DNA of 29,595 bases, taken from the NCBI GenBank assembly GCA_964494505.1, contig CAZBRO010000043.1, positions 1 through 29,595 on the forward strand, written 5' to 3'. Source of the stretch: CAIYRG01 sp964494505 (GTDB taxonomy: Bacteria > Pseudomonadota > Alphaproteobacteria > Micropepsales > Micropepsaceae). Both the position numbers and the translations under genes were made by a program. Every line of letters starts with the position of its first letter. The first letter of the stretch is position 1. The notes below the pieces were generated by a model, which made no database searches, had not been told where the DNA came from, and saw nothing but the letters and a program-made list of their open reading frames with translations. Shown piece by piece: positions 22,642 to 29,595 of the stretch.

Positions 22642-23876
22642 GCCTTACGCTTACCGTCCATCGCGGGACCCAGCAAATCGGCGGGAGCTGCATTGAGATT
22701 ACGCACCCGCAGGGCGACCGTATCATACTTGACGCAGGGCGCCCTCTCGATGCGCCAGATGGCGCAACCGGCCTACTGCCTGCATCGCTTGATCTCACCC
22801 GGCCCGCGACTGTGCTCATCAGCCACCCCCACCAGGACCACTGGGGTCTAGTTCAGGAGCTTCCCGCAGCATGGCCCATTTGGACAGGGTCCGGCTCGGC
22901 AAAACTGATCGCAGTTACCAGCGACGTTACGCGCCGTCCGCTTACCCGGACGTTTGAAACCTGGGACAGCCGCTCGGGTCCGTTCTCGATTGGCCCGTTC
23001 ACTATCGCACCGATTCTCACCGACCACTCCGCTTTTGATGCGTATATGCTACTGATCGAAGGCGCGGGGAGGCGGTTGCTTTATACTGGTGACTTCCGCC
23101 GACATGGCCGCAAATCTGCGCTTGTTGACCGGATGATGGCTCACCCGCCAGCGGACATCGACGTGCTTCTGACCGAGGGAACAAACCTCGGATCGGACAA
23201 GCCGGTGACATCGGAAAGCGAGCTTGAGGGCGAGTTCGTTGAGCTCTTCGAACGCACCCAAGGACGTGTATTCATCGCATGGTCGGGCCAGAATATCGAC
23301 CGAACGGTGACCATCTATCGGGCGGCCAAACGCACCGGGCGGACGCTCGCAATCGATCTTTACACTGCCGATGTTCTCGATCGCATTGCAGAAGGGACGG
23401 GCCTGCCGCGTGCTGGATTCCCGAATCTGAAGGTCATCGTGACGAAAGGTCTTCGGAGCAATTACAGATGCCAGGGCCGCGAGGATTTTGTCGAACGGAT
23501 GGTGCCAAACGGGATCTCAGCTAAGCGGCTCGAAGGCAGCCGCCATGTCGCAATGCTGCGTCGTGGATTGCTCCGCGATTATCAGGGCGCGGGCGTTGTA
23601 CCGACTCCAGATGATGCGTTTAATTTCTCAATGTGGCGCGGTTATCTGTCCGACGCCTATCATTCGGAAGCGCTTGAGTGGTGCAGAGCGGCGGGCGCGG
23701 AAATCGCCTATATTCATACAAGCGGTCACGCTTCTCCTACCGATCTGCGCGCCTTCGCGGCGTCGCTTCGACCGAAGTTTGTGGTGCCCATCCACGGCGT
23801 GAAATGGGACGAAGAGTCCCATGGTTTCGGTGCTGTCCGCCGACTCGCAGACGCCGAAACCCTGACGATCCCGTGA
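22638..23876 (+). CDS. beta-CASP metallo-beta-lactamase nuclease, RNase J-like (operon gene 2)
   Basis: A 412-residue metallo-beta-lactamase-fold protein. Metal motifs: ILDAG (Asp32), SHPHQDH (His63, His65, Asp67, His68), His130 in TDHSAF and Asp152 in YTGDFRRHG. Beta-CASP motifs follow: LLTEGTNLG (Glu180), the HTSGHA segment at 360-365 and PIHG at 384-387. This is the RNase J/CPSF73 arrangement, with enzymes that cut or digest RNA. It lacks the C-terminal domain of housekeeping RNase J (about 550 residues), so it is a shorter, specialised relative. It is coupled at both ends to its neighbours by GTGA overlaps. Confidence 0.85.
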   Translation: MSLTLTVHRGTQQIGGSCIEITHPQGDRIILDAGRPLDAPDGATGLLPASLDLTRPATVLISHPHQDHWGLVQELPAAWPIWTGSGSAKLIAVTSDVTRRPLTRTFETWDSRSGPFSIGPFTIAPILTDHSAFDAYMLLIEGAGRRLLYTGDFRRHGRKSALVDRMMAHPPADIDVLLTEGTNLGSDKPVTSESELEGEFVELFERTQGRVFIAWSGQNIDRTVTIYRAAKRTGRTLAIDLYTADVLDRIAEGTGLPRAGFPNLKVIVTKGLRSNYRCQGREDFVERMVPNGISAKRLEGSRHVAMLRRGLLRDYQGAGVVPTPDDAFNFSMWRGYLSDAYHSEALEWCRAAGAEIAYIHTSGHASPTDLRAFAASLRPKFVVPIHGVKWDEESHGFGAVRRLADAETLTIP

Positions 23877-24277
23877 CGATCATCGTTGCCCCGAAGTCTG
23901 CGCTCGCGCCGACACAACCAGCCGTCGGAATCTTCTGGCGCGTGGCGGGCGTCCTGGTTGTTGACCGTTCGACGTTGGACAATGCCGAGCCCTATGGCGA
24001 TTGCATCACCCATGCTGCCGGTCATTATCATCGCTGGCAGGAATGGCAGGCACTTGGCGGGGCTGGCCGCGCGCTGGCAGGCTATCCAGATCATATTGCA
24101 TCAACCGAGTATGACGAATGGCCGCGCGGCCGAATTGTTTACGAGACACCAGCGCGCCGCTTCGTCCTGTACGCTGATCGGCGCCTGCAGCAGGTGGCAA
24201 TGATCAACGCGCTTAAAACGGCCTTCGGATTGAACCAGGCGGACGTAGTCGTCAGGGACGATTCCCACTACAGGTGA
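23873..24277 (+). CDS. small conserved protein of unknown function (operon gene 3)
   Basis: A 134-residue protein starting at the GTG overlapping the previous stop. Features are a GIFWRVAGVLVVDRST start, an AEPYGDCITHAAGHYHRWQEWQ block at residues 39-59, and DEWPRGRIVYETPARRFVLYADRRL at 81-105. I recall similar uncharacterised proteins with the same HY..W..WQ and PRGR(I/V)VY signatures in other proteobacteria. It is not membrane-bound or exported. A hairpin begins right after its stop, marking the operon end. It could be an inhibitor, adaptor or immunity protein for the two nucleases; this is inference. Confidence 0.75.
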   Translation: MTIIVAPKSALAPTQPAVGIFWRVAGVLVVDRSTLDNAEPYGDCITHAAGHYHRWQEWQALGGAGRALAGYPDHIASTEYDEWPRGRIVYETPARRFVLYADRRLQQVAMINALKTAFGLNQADVVVRDDSHYR

Positions 24278-24300
24278 GGATGGCCGACATTTTGCCATCC
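24278..24300 (+). terminator. hairpin directly after the three-gene operon
   Basis: GGATGGC (24278-24284) and GCCATCC (24294-24300) pair perfectly around CGACATTTT. The stem starts on the base after the stop codon. A TGTTTC stretch follows, a weak U-rich tail. Confidence 0.5.
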
Positions 24301-24641
24301 TGTTTCGGTTGCGGCCGGGAGGGAAGTAGCGGGCGGATTTCGGGGCGGCCAGGACGGTTCTGCGATGGCAAGATAAAGCGAGTTGCCTCGCTGCCGGAAC
24401 TTCGTTCCTAAGTGTTTGTCTGCACATTGTTTTTGGGCGGCTGTCCGCCGTAGCGGCAAGGTGCGCTGGCGTCGGTGAAGTCGATTTCTATAATGTTTTC
24501 AACGGCATTTTGGGTGGCGCCCGCAACGTGCGTCGTGCGCAGTTCCGCCGTCTCTACTCTACAGCAAGTATTTCTATGCCACAGCCCTACGCCGTCATTT
24601 TCAACCTTGTGTCGGCGGTTTGATCTTCCAATCGTCGCCTC
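24301..24641. other. non-coding region upstream of the relaxase; possible oriT and promoter
   Basis: About 340 bases without a gene. Two small stem-loops stand side by side: GCGAG/CTCGC (24378-24391) and GGAAC/GTTCC (24396-24408), and a GGCGG/CCGCC pair follows near 24437. A perfect TATAAT lies at 24489-24494 with CTGGCG 17 bases upstream, a possible relaxase promoter. Transfer origins commonly sit beside relaxase genes and contain such hairpins, but no nick sequence can be named. Confidence 0.4.
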
Positions 24642-26753
24642 ATGGCGAACGACGAAAACCATTTCCGCATCCGTCCCGGCCGGGTCCGCGACCGTGCTGG
24701 CGGACGTACCACGCGCGCCGTCCGGCCGCGCCCGAAGACGTTCCTGGCCGAGGCGCATCAGGCCATCCGCCGCGCTGGCGGGGACCCCAATCGGCTGGGT
24801 TCGGCCGGGAAGGGAAGCGGCCGATTCAACGCGCGAGGCCGGGGCGCGGTAGCTGCTGCTTCCTTGAAGGGCCGGAGCGCCTGGAGCCGGGACGCCAACG
24901 GCGTGCGGACCCGCGCCCGGCGCGTGACCGTGAAGGCGCGGATCGTGAAGCTCAACCCGCAGCGCGGCGCGGCGCGCGGGCGGTCGTTCGTCAGCGCGAA
25001 GGCGGTGGACGCCCACCTGCGCTATCTGGAGCGCGATGGCGTCAACCGCGACGGCGAGAAGGGACAGGTCTATTCGGCCGAGCGCGACGCCGAGGACGGC
25101 CGCGCCTTCCTCGACCGGGGCCGCGACGACCGCCACCAGTTTCGCTTCATCGTTTCCGCCGAGGAAGGCGTAGAGTTGGCCGACTTGCGGGAGACCACCC
25201 GCGACCTGATGAAGACGATGGAGACCGAGCTCGGCACCAGGCTCGACTGGATCGCGGTCGATCACCACAACACCGGCCACCCGCACACCCACATCCTGCT
25301 GCGCGGCGTTACCGACGACGGGAAGATACTCAACATCGCCGGCGACTACATCGCCCATGGCATCCGCGAGCGGGCCAGCGAAATCGTCACGCTGGAGCTG
25401 GGCCGGCAGACCGAGCAGGAGGTCAGCCGCCAGCTTGAGCGCGAGGTGGACGCCGAGCGCTTTACTCGCCTGGACCGTATGCTGATCGCCGAACAGGAGG
25501 CGAGCCAGGCCTTCGCCGATCTGCGCCCCGACCAAGACATGCTGGAGACAGCGCGGCGGAACCGGGCGCTGCTGATCGCCCGCGCCCGCAGGCTGGAGAG
25601 CATGGGGCTGGCGACCAAGGTGGAGGTTGGCCGCTGGTCCATCTCGACACAGGCCGAGCCGACCTTGCGCGAACTGGGCGAGCGCGGAGACATCATCAAG
25701 ACCATGCATCGCGCGCTCTCCGACCACGGCCTCGCCGACGAACGCGCCCCCGCGCAATATGCGACCCACGGCAAGCAGATCACCGAACCGATCGTGGGCC
25801 GCGTGCTTGCCAAGGGCCTGGCCGGCGACGAGATGGGCGACCGGCTACACCTCGTCATCGATGGCGTGGACGGGCGCACCCACTATGTCGAGATGGCGGA
25901 CGCTTCCCGCCTCGACGAGATCAGGCGCGGCCACATCGTCGCGCTCGAACCGGCGCCGACCAAGGCCGCGCCCCGGCCGGCGGATGTCAACATCCAGATC
26001 ATGGCGGAGGCCAATGGCGGCATCTACCAGCCAAGCCTGCATCTGGAGGCAACGCGGGACATCATCGAGCAGCGCCACGGCGACCCGGACGCCTTCATCC
26101 GCTCGCATGTGCGCCGCCTGGAAGCCCTGCGCCGCGCCGGGCACGTCGAGCGCATCGACTCCGACCACTGGAAGGTCCCGTCTGAAATCGCCGATCGAGG
26201 CATGGCCTATGACGCCCCCGGCCGACCCAAGGATTTCGGCATCCGCACGCTGTCCACACTCGACCTCGACCGGCAGGTTGGCAGCGACGGCGCGACCTGG
26301 CTCGACCGGGAGTTGATTGCGAAAGACCATCTGCCCCTTGCCGGGACCGGCTTCGGCCAGGAGGTGAACGCGGCGCTTGACCGGCGCGCCGCGCGTCTCG
26401 TCGAAATGGGCCATGCCAGCGTGAAGGACGGCTTCATTTCCATTCCCCGGCGCACGGTCGCCGCGCTGGAGCGCCAGGAGATTGATCGCGTCGGCAAAGA
26501 GATGGCCGCCGCGCGTGGACTGACTTACAGCCCGTCCCAGCCCGGCGAGTATGTCTCCGGCCGGCTGGCGGGCGTCGCCAATCTCGCCAGCGGGCGCTTC
26601 GCCATGATCGAGGACGGACTCGGCTTCCAGCTCGTGCCCTGGCAACCCGTTCTGGAAAAGCGTCTCGACCAGCACATCAGCGGCTTCCGTCGTGACGACG
26701 GCGGGATCGAGTGGAGCTTTACCCGCAAGCGGCAGATCGGACTCGGGCTGTAA
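24642..26753 (+). CDS. relaxase, VirD2/RlxS type with DUF3363
   Basis: A 703-residue conjugative relaxase. The N-terminus FRIRPGRVRDRAGG is typical of RlxS proteins of alphaproteobacterial integrative elements. The catalytic tyrosine is probably Tyr128 in AHLRYLERDGV, and the metal-binding histidines are in HHNTGHPHTHILLRG (His213, His215, His217). The rest is the DUF3363 region up to the end FTRKRQIGLGL. The enzyme nicks one strand at oriT and guides it into the recipient through a type IV channel. No ribosome site is clear before the ATG; the start is set by the conserved N-terminus. GC content is high, unlike the operon just upstream, so the two may have different histories. Confidence 0.9.
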   Translation: MANDENHFRIRPGRVRDRAGGRTTRAVRPRPKTFLAEAHQAIRRAGGDPNRLGSAGKGSGRFNARGRGAVAAASLKGRSAWSRDANGVRTRARRVTVKARIVKLNPQRGAARGRSFVSAKAVDAHLRYLERDGVNRDGEKGQVYSAERDAEDGRAFLDRGRDDRHQFRFIVSAEEGVELADLRETTRDLMKTMETELGTRLDWIAVDHHNTGHPHTHILLRGVTDDGKILNIAGDYIAHGIRERASEIVTLELGRQTEQEVSRQLEREVDAERFTRLDRMLIAEQEASQAFADLRPDQDMLETARRNRALLIARARRLESMGLATKVEVGRWSISTQAEPTLRELGERGDIIKTMHRALSDHGLADERAPAQYATHGKQITEPIVGRVLAKGLAGDEMGDRLHLVIDGVDGRTHYVEMADASRLDEIRRGHIVALEPAPTKAAPRPADVNIQIMAEANGGIYQPSLHLEATRDIIEQRHGDPDAFIRSHVRRLEALRRAGHVERIDSDHWKVPSEIADRGMAYDAPGRPKDFGIRTLSTLDLDRQVGSDGATWLDRELIAKDHLPLAGTGFGQEVNAALDRRAARLVEMGHASVKDGFISIPRRTVAALERQEIDRVGKEMAAARGLTYSPSQPGEYVSGRLAGVANLASGRFAMIEDGLGFQLVPWQPVLEKRLDQHISGFRRDDGGIEWSFTRKRQIGLGL

Positions 26754-26759
26754 AGCGCC

Positions 26760-26788
26760 TTGATCAATACGGCATTATGCCGTATATG
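26760..26788 (+). promoter_or_regulatory. promoter with embedded operator of the toxin-antitoxin pair
   Basis: TTGATC (26760-26765) and TATATG (26783-26788) are 17 bases apart. Between them, and overlapping the -10 box by three bases, is the perfect 19-base palindrome ATACGGCAT-T-ATGCCGTAT (26767-26785). This is the arrangement expected for autorepression by a ribbon-helix-helix antitoxin such as the DUF1778 protein that starts 25 bases later. Confidence 0.65.
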
Positions 26789-26810
26789 CTAGAGCCGAAG
26801 GAGGCCCCCC

Positions 26811-27101
26811 ATGCCCAAGCCCCAAATCGAAGCAGAGACTGCCCGACTGGAAGCGCGCGTCCCGGTTCAGGTCTATGACCAGATGCAGCGCGCCGCCCGT
26901 CTGCGCGGCATGACCCTGACCGGTTATCTCATCTCCACGGCAGGCGAGGACGCCCGCCGCGTCGTCGAGGACGCTGACATCATGCGCCTGGCGCGTGAGG
27001 ACCAAATCCGCTTCGCCGAAGCGCTGATAAATCCGCCCCAGCCGAACGTGCGGCTGGCTCGCGCGGCGAAGCGCCATGCTGAGCTGATCGAGCGCCGGTG
27101 A
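26811..27101 (+). CDS. DUF1778 antitoxin, ribbon-helix-helix (TacA-like)
   Basis: A 96-residue protein. Residues 12-48 (ARLEARVPVQVYDQMQRAAR, MTLTGYLIST) form the ribbon-helix-helix DNA-binding domain. The C-terminal helix region (LAREDQIRFAEALINPP) matches the DUF1778 segment that wraps around the partner acetyltransferase. GAAGGAGG stands before the ATG. It overlaps the toxin start by four bases (GTGA). It should neutralise the toxin and repress the promoter at 26760-26788. Confidence 0.9.
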   Translation: MPKPQIEAETARLEARVPVQVYDQMQRAARLRGMTLTGYLISTAGEDARRVVEDADIMRLAREDQIRFAEALINPPQPNVRLARAAKRHAELIERR

Positions 27102-27604
27102 GCGCCCGCTTCGCCATCGAGCCGCTGGCGAAGGCGCACAAGCGGACAGATTTTACCTGCGGCAACGACCGGATCGACATCTATTTCCACGAGACCGTCT
27201 CGCAGGACGTGAAGCGCAAATACGCCACCTGCTTCATTGCCAGGGAGATCGCGACGGACCGGGTGGCGGGCTTCTACACGCTCTCATCCAGCAACGTGCC
27301 GTTGACCGAGGTTCCTGAGCTACTGGCGAAGAAACTGCCGCGATACCCGACCGTCCCGGCGGTGCTGATCGGCTGGCTTGGCCGCCATAGCGACTATGCC
27401 GGACAGGGGCTTGGCGAAGCCCTGCTGTTTGACGCCATCAAGACCGTCGCCACAGCCCCGATCGGCGCCCACGCCATTTTCGCCGACGCGATCGACGACA
27501 GTGCGGCGGCCTTCTATGCAGCCTTCGGCTTCACGCCCTTGGTGCGGCAGCCACGCACCCTCTATCTGCCGGTGGCGACGGCGTTGAACCTGATGTCGCC
27601 ATGA
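27098..27604 (+). CDS. GNAT-family toxin (TacT-like acetyltransferase)
   Basis: A 168-residue GNAT acetyltransferase. Acetyl-CoA binding is shown by the SDYAGQGLGEALLFDAI segment (residues 94-110), and the later block FADAIDDSAAAFYAAFGFTPL is typical of DUF1778-paired toxins. The early FTCGNDRIDIYF and the VAGFYTLSSS strands also match. Known relatives (TacT, AtaT) acetylate the amino group of charged tRNA and stop translation. The gene starts with GTG inside the antitoxin's last codons. It probably stabilises the integrative element. Confidence 0.92.
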   Translation: MSARFAIEPLAKAHKRTDFTCGNDRIDIYFHETVSQDVKRKYATCFIAREIATDRVAGFYTLSSSNVPLTEVPELLAKKLPRYPTVPAVLIGWLGRHSDYAGQGLGEALLFDAIKTVATAPIGAHAIFADAIDDSAAAFYAAFGFTPLVRQPRTLYLPVATALNLMSP

Positions 27605-27692
27605 TGTGCGCCGCCTTAACCCTTAGCTCGGCACACGTCGATTCCTGTTTGCTCTTCCGACATGGCGGGAGCCAAATATCATTGCAATCACA

Positions 27693-27698
27693 TATAGT
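27693..27698 (+). promoter_or_regulatory. candidate -10 box for the downstream orphan gene
   Basis: TATAGT lies 18 bases before the GTG at 27717 in an AT-rich patch (27675-27700) that also contains the palindrome ATTGCAAT. No good -35 box is seen at the right spacing, so this is weak. If real, the 5' leader would be very short. Confidence 0.3.
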
Positions 27699-27716
27699 AA
27701 TCGATCAGGAGCGCTC

Positions 27717-28715
27717 GTGAGCTTCGTGCCGTTTCAGGACGCCGACGACATCGGCGATCGCTTTCTTGCCCTATTGAGCAAGCACAAGATCGCTCCAGCA
27801 ACTGGCTCGTCGTTTGAGGACGAACTTCTGTCCCTGACCCAACTCATCGAAGTGATGAAAAATCCAAGCCTTGCCCAAGGTGCAAAGCAAGTCACATTGC
27901 TTCGCGCTGCGGCCGGACTCCACGACTTCGCAGCCAAGGTGCTTTCGGTGGAACCCTTGGCCGAGTTCACCGGCTTTCTTCCCCATTTGTGCCTGATCGC
28001 TCAGACCAAAATGGCACCGGCTTCGCTCAGCCAAAACCTATTGAGCGCTTACAACGATGACACGGCCCGCAAGATGGCTGAGCTGTACATGGGCTGCCTC
28101 GCGGCGCACGTCGGGACCCAGGTCGATTTGGACTCCCCGACGGCGGCCAAGGGCGACAATCCCGATGTAATCTTCACGGCCACGCCTACGGCGTGCAATG
28201 TCCCGCAGCAGCCCGAACGGTGGGCTTTGGCAATCAAGACGATCGGCAAAAGCCACGGTCAAACGATCTTCGAACGGATCAAGGAAGGCGGCGAACAGAT
28301 CGACGATCCAAAATGCCTCGCTCAAAAGGGTATGATCGTGATCAACGCCAAGAATGCGATCGATCACGATGCGCTCTGGAACGGGACATTCTCCAATCTA
28401 CAGGCCGCGATGGACGCACTTGGCAATCAGCTCGACGTGATCGCAGACAATGCCAATACCAGCCGACCACAATCCGAATGGGACGCCATCTTCTCGGCCA
28501 AGGTTAAGCGGCCAGTGCTCTTCCTCGGTCAAAGCCTCGTAACTCTGCCGACGTTGGCAGGTGCGCGAACGCCGACGGCCCTGAAAATGCTCAAAGCCTA
28601 CGGCGCGAATGGCGCGCTTAATCCGACCGCGCACGGGCTGGCACACTGCCTGAACCACTTCATGCAGACCATTTTACTCGGCATCCCTGGCGCTGCCGGG
28701 TGTCAGCCACGCTGA
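27717..28715 (+). CDS. hypothetical protein with degenerate PD-(D/E)XK-like pattern
   Basis: A 332-residue protein I do not recognise by name. The N-terminal 110 residues are helical. The centre has the layout of a nuclease fold: a helix with Glu122 (KMAELYMGC), a strand with NPDVIFT (Asp150), then WALAIKTIGKSH with Lys174, then IFERIKEGGEQID (Gln194) and KGMIVINAKNAID. The acidic residue expected two places before the lysine is Ala172, so the site may be inactive or use a shifted residue. The GTG start has AGGAG at five bases. The gene sits alone between the toxin-antitoxin pair and a relaxase remnant, the usual place for a cargo or defence gene. Its C-terminus may be cut by the junction at about 28716. 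Confidence 0.6.
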   Translation: MSFVPFQDADDIGDRFLALLSKHKIAPATGSSFEDELLSLTQLIEVMKNPSLAQGAKQVTLLRAAAGLHDFAAKVLSVEPLAEFTGFLPHLCLIAQTKMAPASLSQNLLSAYNDDTARKMAELYMGCLAAHVGTQVDLDSPTAAKGDNPDVIFTATPTACNVPQQPERWALAIKTIGKSHGQTIFERIKEGGEQIDDPKCLAQKGMIVINAKNAIDHDALWNGTFSNLQAAMDALGNQLDVIADNANTSRPQSEWDAIFSAKVKRPVLFLGQSLVTLPTLAGARTPTALKMLKAYGANGALNPTAHGLAHCLNHFMQTILLGIPGAAGCQPR

Positions 28716-28741
28716 TTTTCTCCGCCTGTCAGGAACCGGAG

Positions 28742-28849
28742 TACGTCATTGAGAAGCGTCTCGATCACTACTACATCGGCGTCAGGTGCGACGGCGGCGC
28801 CATCAAATGGGCGTTTAGCCGCAACAAACAGATTGGGATGGGGCTTTAA
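28742..28849 (+). pseudogene. 3' remnant of a second relaxase gene
   Basis: In one frame this stretch reads VIEKRLD, then GVRCDGGAIKWAFSR, then KQIGMGL and TAA. It matches the end of the intact relaxase: 19 of 34 aligned residues from VLEKRLD to the stop are identical. No start codon or upstream relaxase sequence is present. The divergence is too large for a recent duplication, so it is the tail of a different relaxase left after a recombination or cargo replacement. Confidence 0.8.
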
Positions 28850-28963
28850 GCCGTTTCCGCTCCACGCCGCCGCATGTAAGTATTTTTGCGCCACGGTACG
28901 CGGCGGGTTCCAGCGTGGAAAAAGGCTATTCTTCCTGTCGTCGCGTTCGGCGATCCTGGTGCA

Positions 28964-29188
28964 ATGGCCAGACTTCGCAAAGAACGCCCCCCGACCGCAT
29001 CGGAGCAACTTGAAGCGTTGCTCGGCCAACCCTGGCCGTTTCCGGGCCGGCCGCCGAAGCATGACCTCTCGACCTGGACCGTCACCGACGACTGGCCCGA
29101 GCATATCCCGGTCACGGAAGCAGAGGTGGACGTCTTTGAGGCGTGGTTCGGCGACCTCTTCGATGAGTTGTTCGGGTCGTGCCGATGA
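28964..29188 (+). CDS. small element-associated protein upstream of the recombinase
   Basis: A 74-residue acidic protein starting at the ATG at 28964: MARLRKERPPTASEQ, then PWPFPGRPPKHDLSTW and many acidic residues near the C-terminus (EAEVDVFEAWFGDLFDEL). The ribosome site is poor. Similar small proteins appear upstream of large serine recombinases in relaxase-bearing elements, by recollection only. It could be a recombination helper or an antirestriction-like DNA mimic, both speculative. It ends 21 bases before the recombinase. Confidence 0.6.
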   Translation: MARLRKERPPTASEQLEALLGQPWPFPGRPPKHDLSTWTVTDDWPEHIPVTEAEVDVFEAWFGDLFDELFGSCR

Positions 29189-29209
29189 TGTGACAGGGAG
29201 ACATACGCC

Positions 29210-29595
29210 ATGACCGTGCCGTTACGCGCCGCCCTCTACTTGCGCGTCTCCACGGCGCGGCAGGCCGAGCATGATGTCTCCATCCCGGACCAGAAGCGCC
29301 AGGGCGAAGCCTATTGCGCTTCACGTGGCTACCAACTCGTCGAGACCTATGTGGAGCCGGGCGCGTCGGCGACCAATGACCGGCGCCCCGAATTTCAGCG
29401 GATGATCGAGGCGGGCACGTCCAAGCCCGCGCCGTTCGACGTGGTGATCGTCCATTCGTTCAGCCGCTTTTTCCGCGATCACTTCGAGCTGGAATTTTAC
29501 GTCCGGAAGCTCGCCAAGAATGGGGTGAAGCTCGTCTCCATCACCCAGGAGATGGGCGACGATCCGATGCACGTCATGATGCGGCAGATCATGGC
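29210..29595 (+). CDS. large serine recombinase, N-terminal part (cut by window end)
   Basis: The first 128 codons are visible. LYLRVSTARQ (residues 9-18) holds the catalytic serine Ser14. SIPDQKRQGEAYC, VEPGASATNDRRPEFQRMI and the VVIVHSFSRFFRD segment, with its conserved arginine, complete the resolvase catalytic domain. The recombinase zinc-beta domain and C-terminus must lie beyond the window. Such enzymes integrate and excise elements, or invert DNA. GGGAG lies 11 bases before the ATG. It is transcribed in the same direction as the relaxase and probably serves the same element. Confidence 0.92.
   Translation, partial: MTVPLRAALYLRVSTARQAEHDVSIPDQKRQGEAYCASRGYQLVETYVEPGASATNDRRPEFQRMIEAGTSKPAPFDVVIVHSFSRFFRDHFELEFYVRKLAKNGVKLVSITQEMGDDPMHVMMRQIM

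Noticed and set aside
22638..23876. Housekeeping RNase J (rnj)
   Set aside because: The protein has 412 residues, lacks the C-terminal domain, and lies in a mobile region in an operon with another nuclease, so it is a specialised relative.
24408..25769. A 453-codon minus-strand open frame opposite the relaxase gene
   Set aside because: The plus strand has clear relaxase motifs; the reverse frame is a mirror artefact.

Overview
The window looks like an alphaproteobacterial chromosome. The DNA is GC-rich, several starts are GTG or TTG, there is a Caulobacter-type promoter match at 5716-5741, a REP-like palindrome of the CTTCGACAAGCTCAG kind lies at 8978-9053, and the right end carries an RlxS-type relaxase of the sort found in alphaproteobacterial integrative elements. 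Genus cannot be fixed from the sequence alone. About 21 kb looks like ordinary chromosome and the last 8 kb like an acquired mobile region.

Region 1 (1-6153). A truncated initiator tRNA gene (minus strand) is followed by a minus-strand run: cupin, glyoxalase-like VOC protein, and four tandem paralogues of the exported GlcG/HbpS (Haem_degrading) family. The gaps between them carry an iterated 7-base repeat that folds into hairpins. Next come a GFA-type zinc protein, a PPOX-fold flavoprotein, a group II truncated haemoglobin and a small zinc-ribbon membrane protein (DUF983).

Region 2 (6255-10722). A two-subunit thiamine-diphosphate decarboxylase of the sulfopyruvate/phosphonopyruvate decarboxylase type is divergent from an aldehyde dehydrogenase, a plausible 2-oxoacid to aldehyde to acid pair. 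An exported amidohydrolase follows, convergent to the dehydrogenase across the REP-like element.

Region 3 (11188-19110). Eight co-directional, mostly overlapping genes form one operon: alpha/beta hydrolase (apparent CTG start, cysteine at the nucleophile elbow), acetoacetate-decarboxylase-fold protein, three small membrane proteins, a patatin with an extra C-terminal domain, a calcineurin-like phosphoesterase and a cholesterol-oxidase-like GMC oxidoreductase. It looks like a dedicated pathway for a hydroxylated or esterified lipid; the substrate is unknown. Two exported proteins of unknown function flank its downstream side (19111-20040 minus, 20415-21272 plus).

Region 4 (about 21280-29595). 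Codon use changes and mobile functions appear. A tightly coupled three-gene operon (21625-24277) encodes a PD-(D/E)XK-type nuclease, a beta-CASP metallo-beta-lactamase nuclease related to RNase J, and a small conserved protein. I recognise no named system with this composition; it is my best candidate for an undescribed system, possibly defence. It is followed by an RlxS/VirD2-like relaxase, a DUF1778-GNAT toxin-antitoxin pair with a visible operator, a second possible PD-(D/E)XK-like protein, a leftover fragment of a different relaxase 3' end (a recombination scar), a small element-associated protein and the start of a large serine recombinase cut by the window end.
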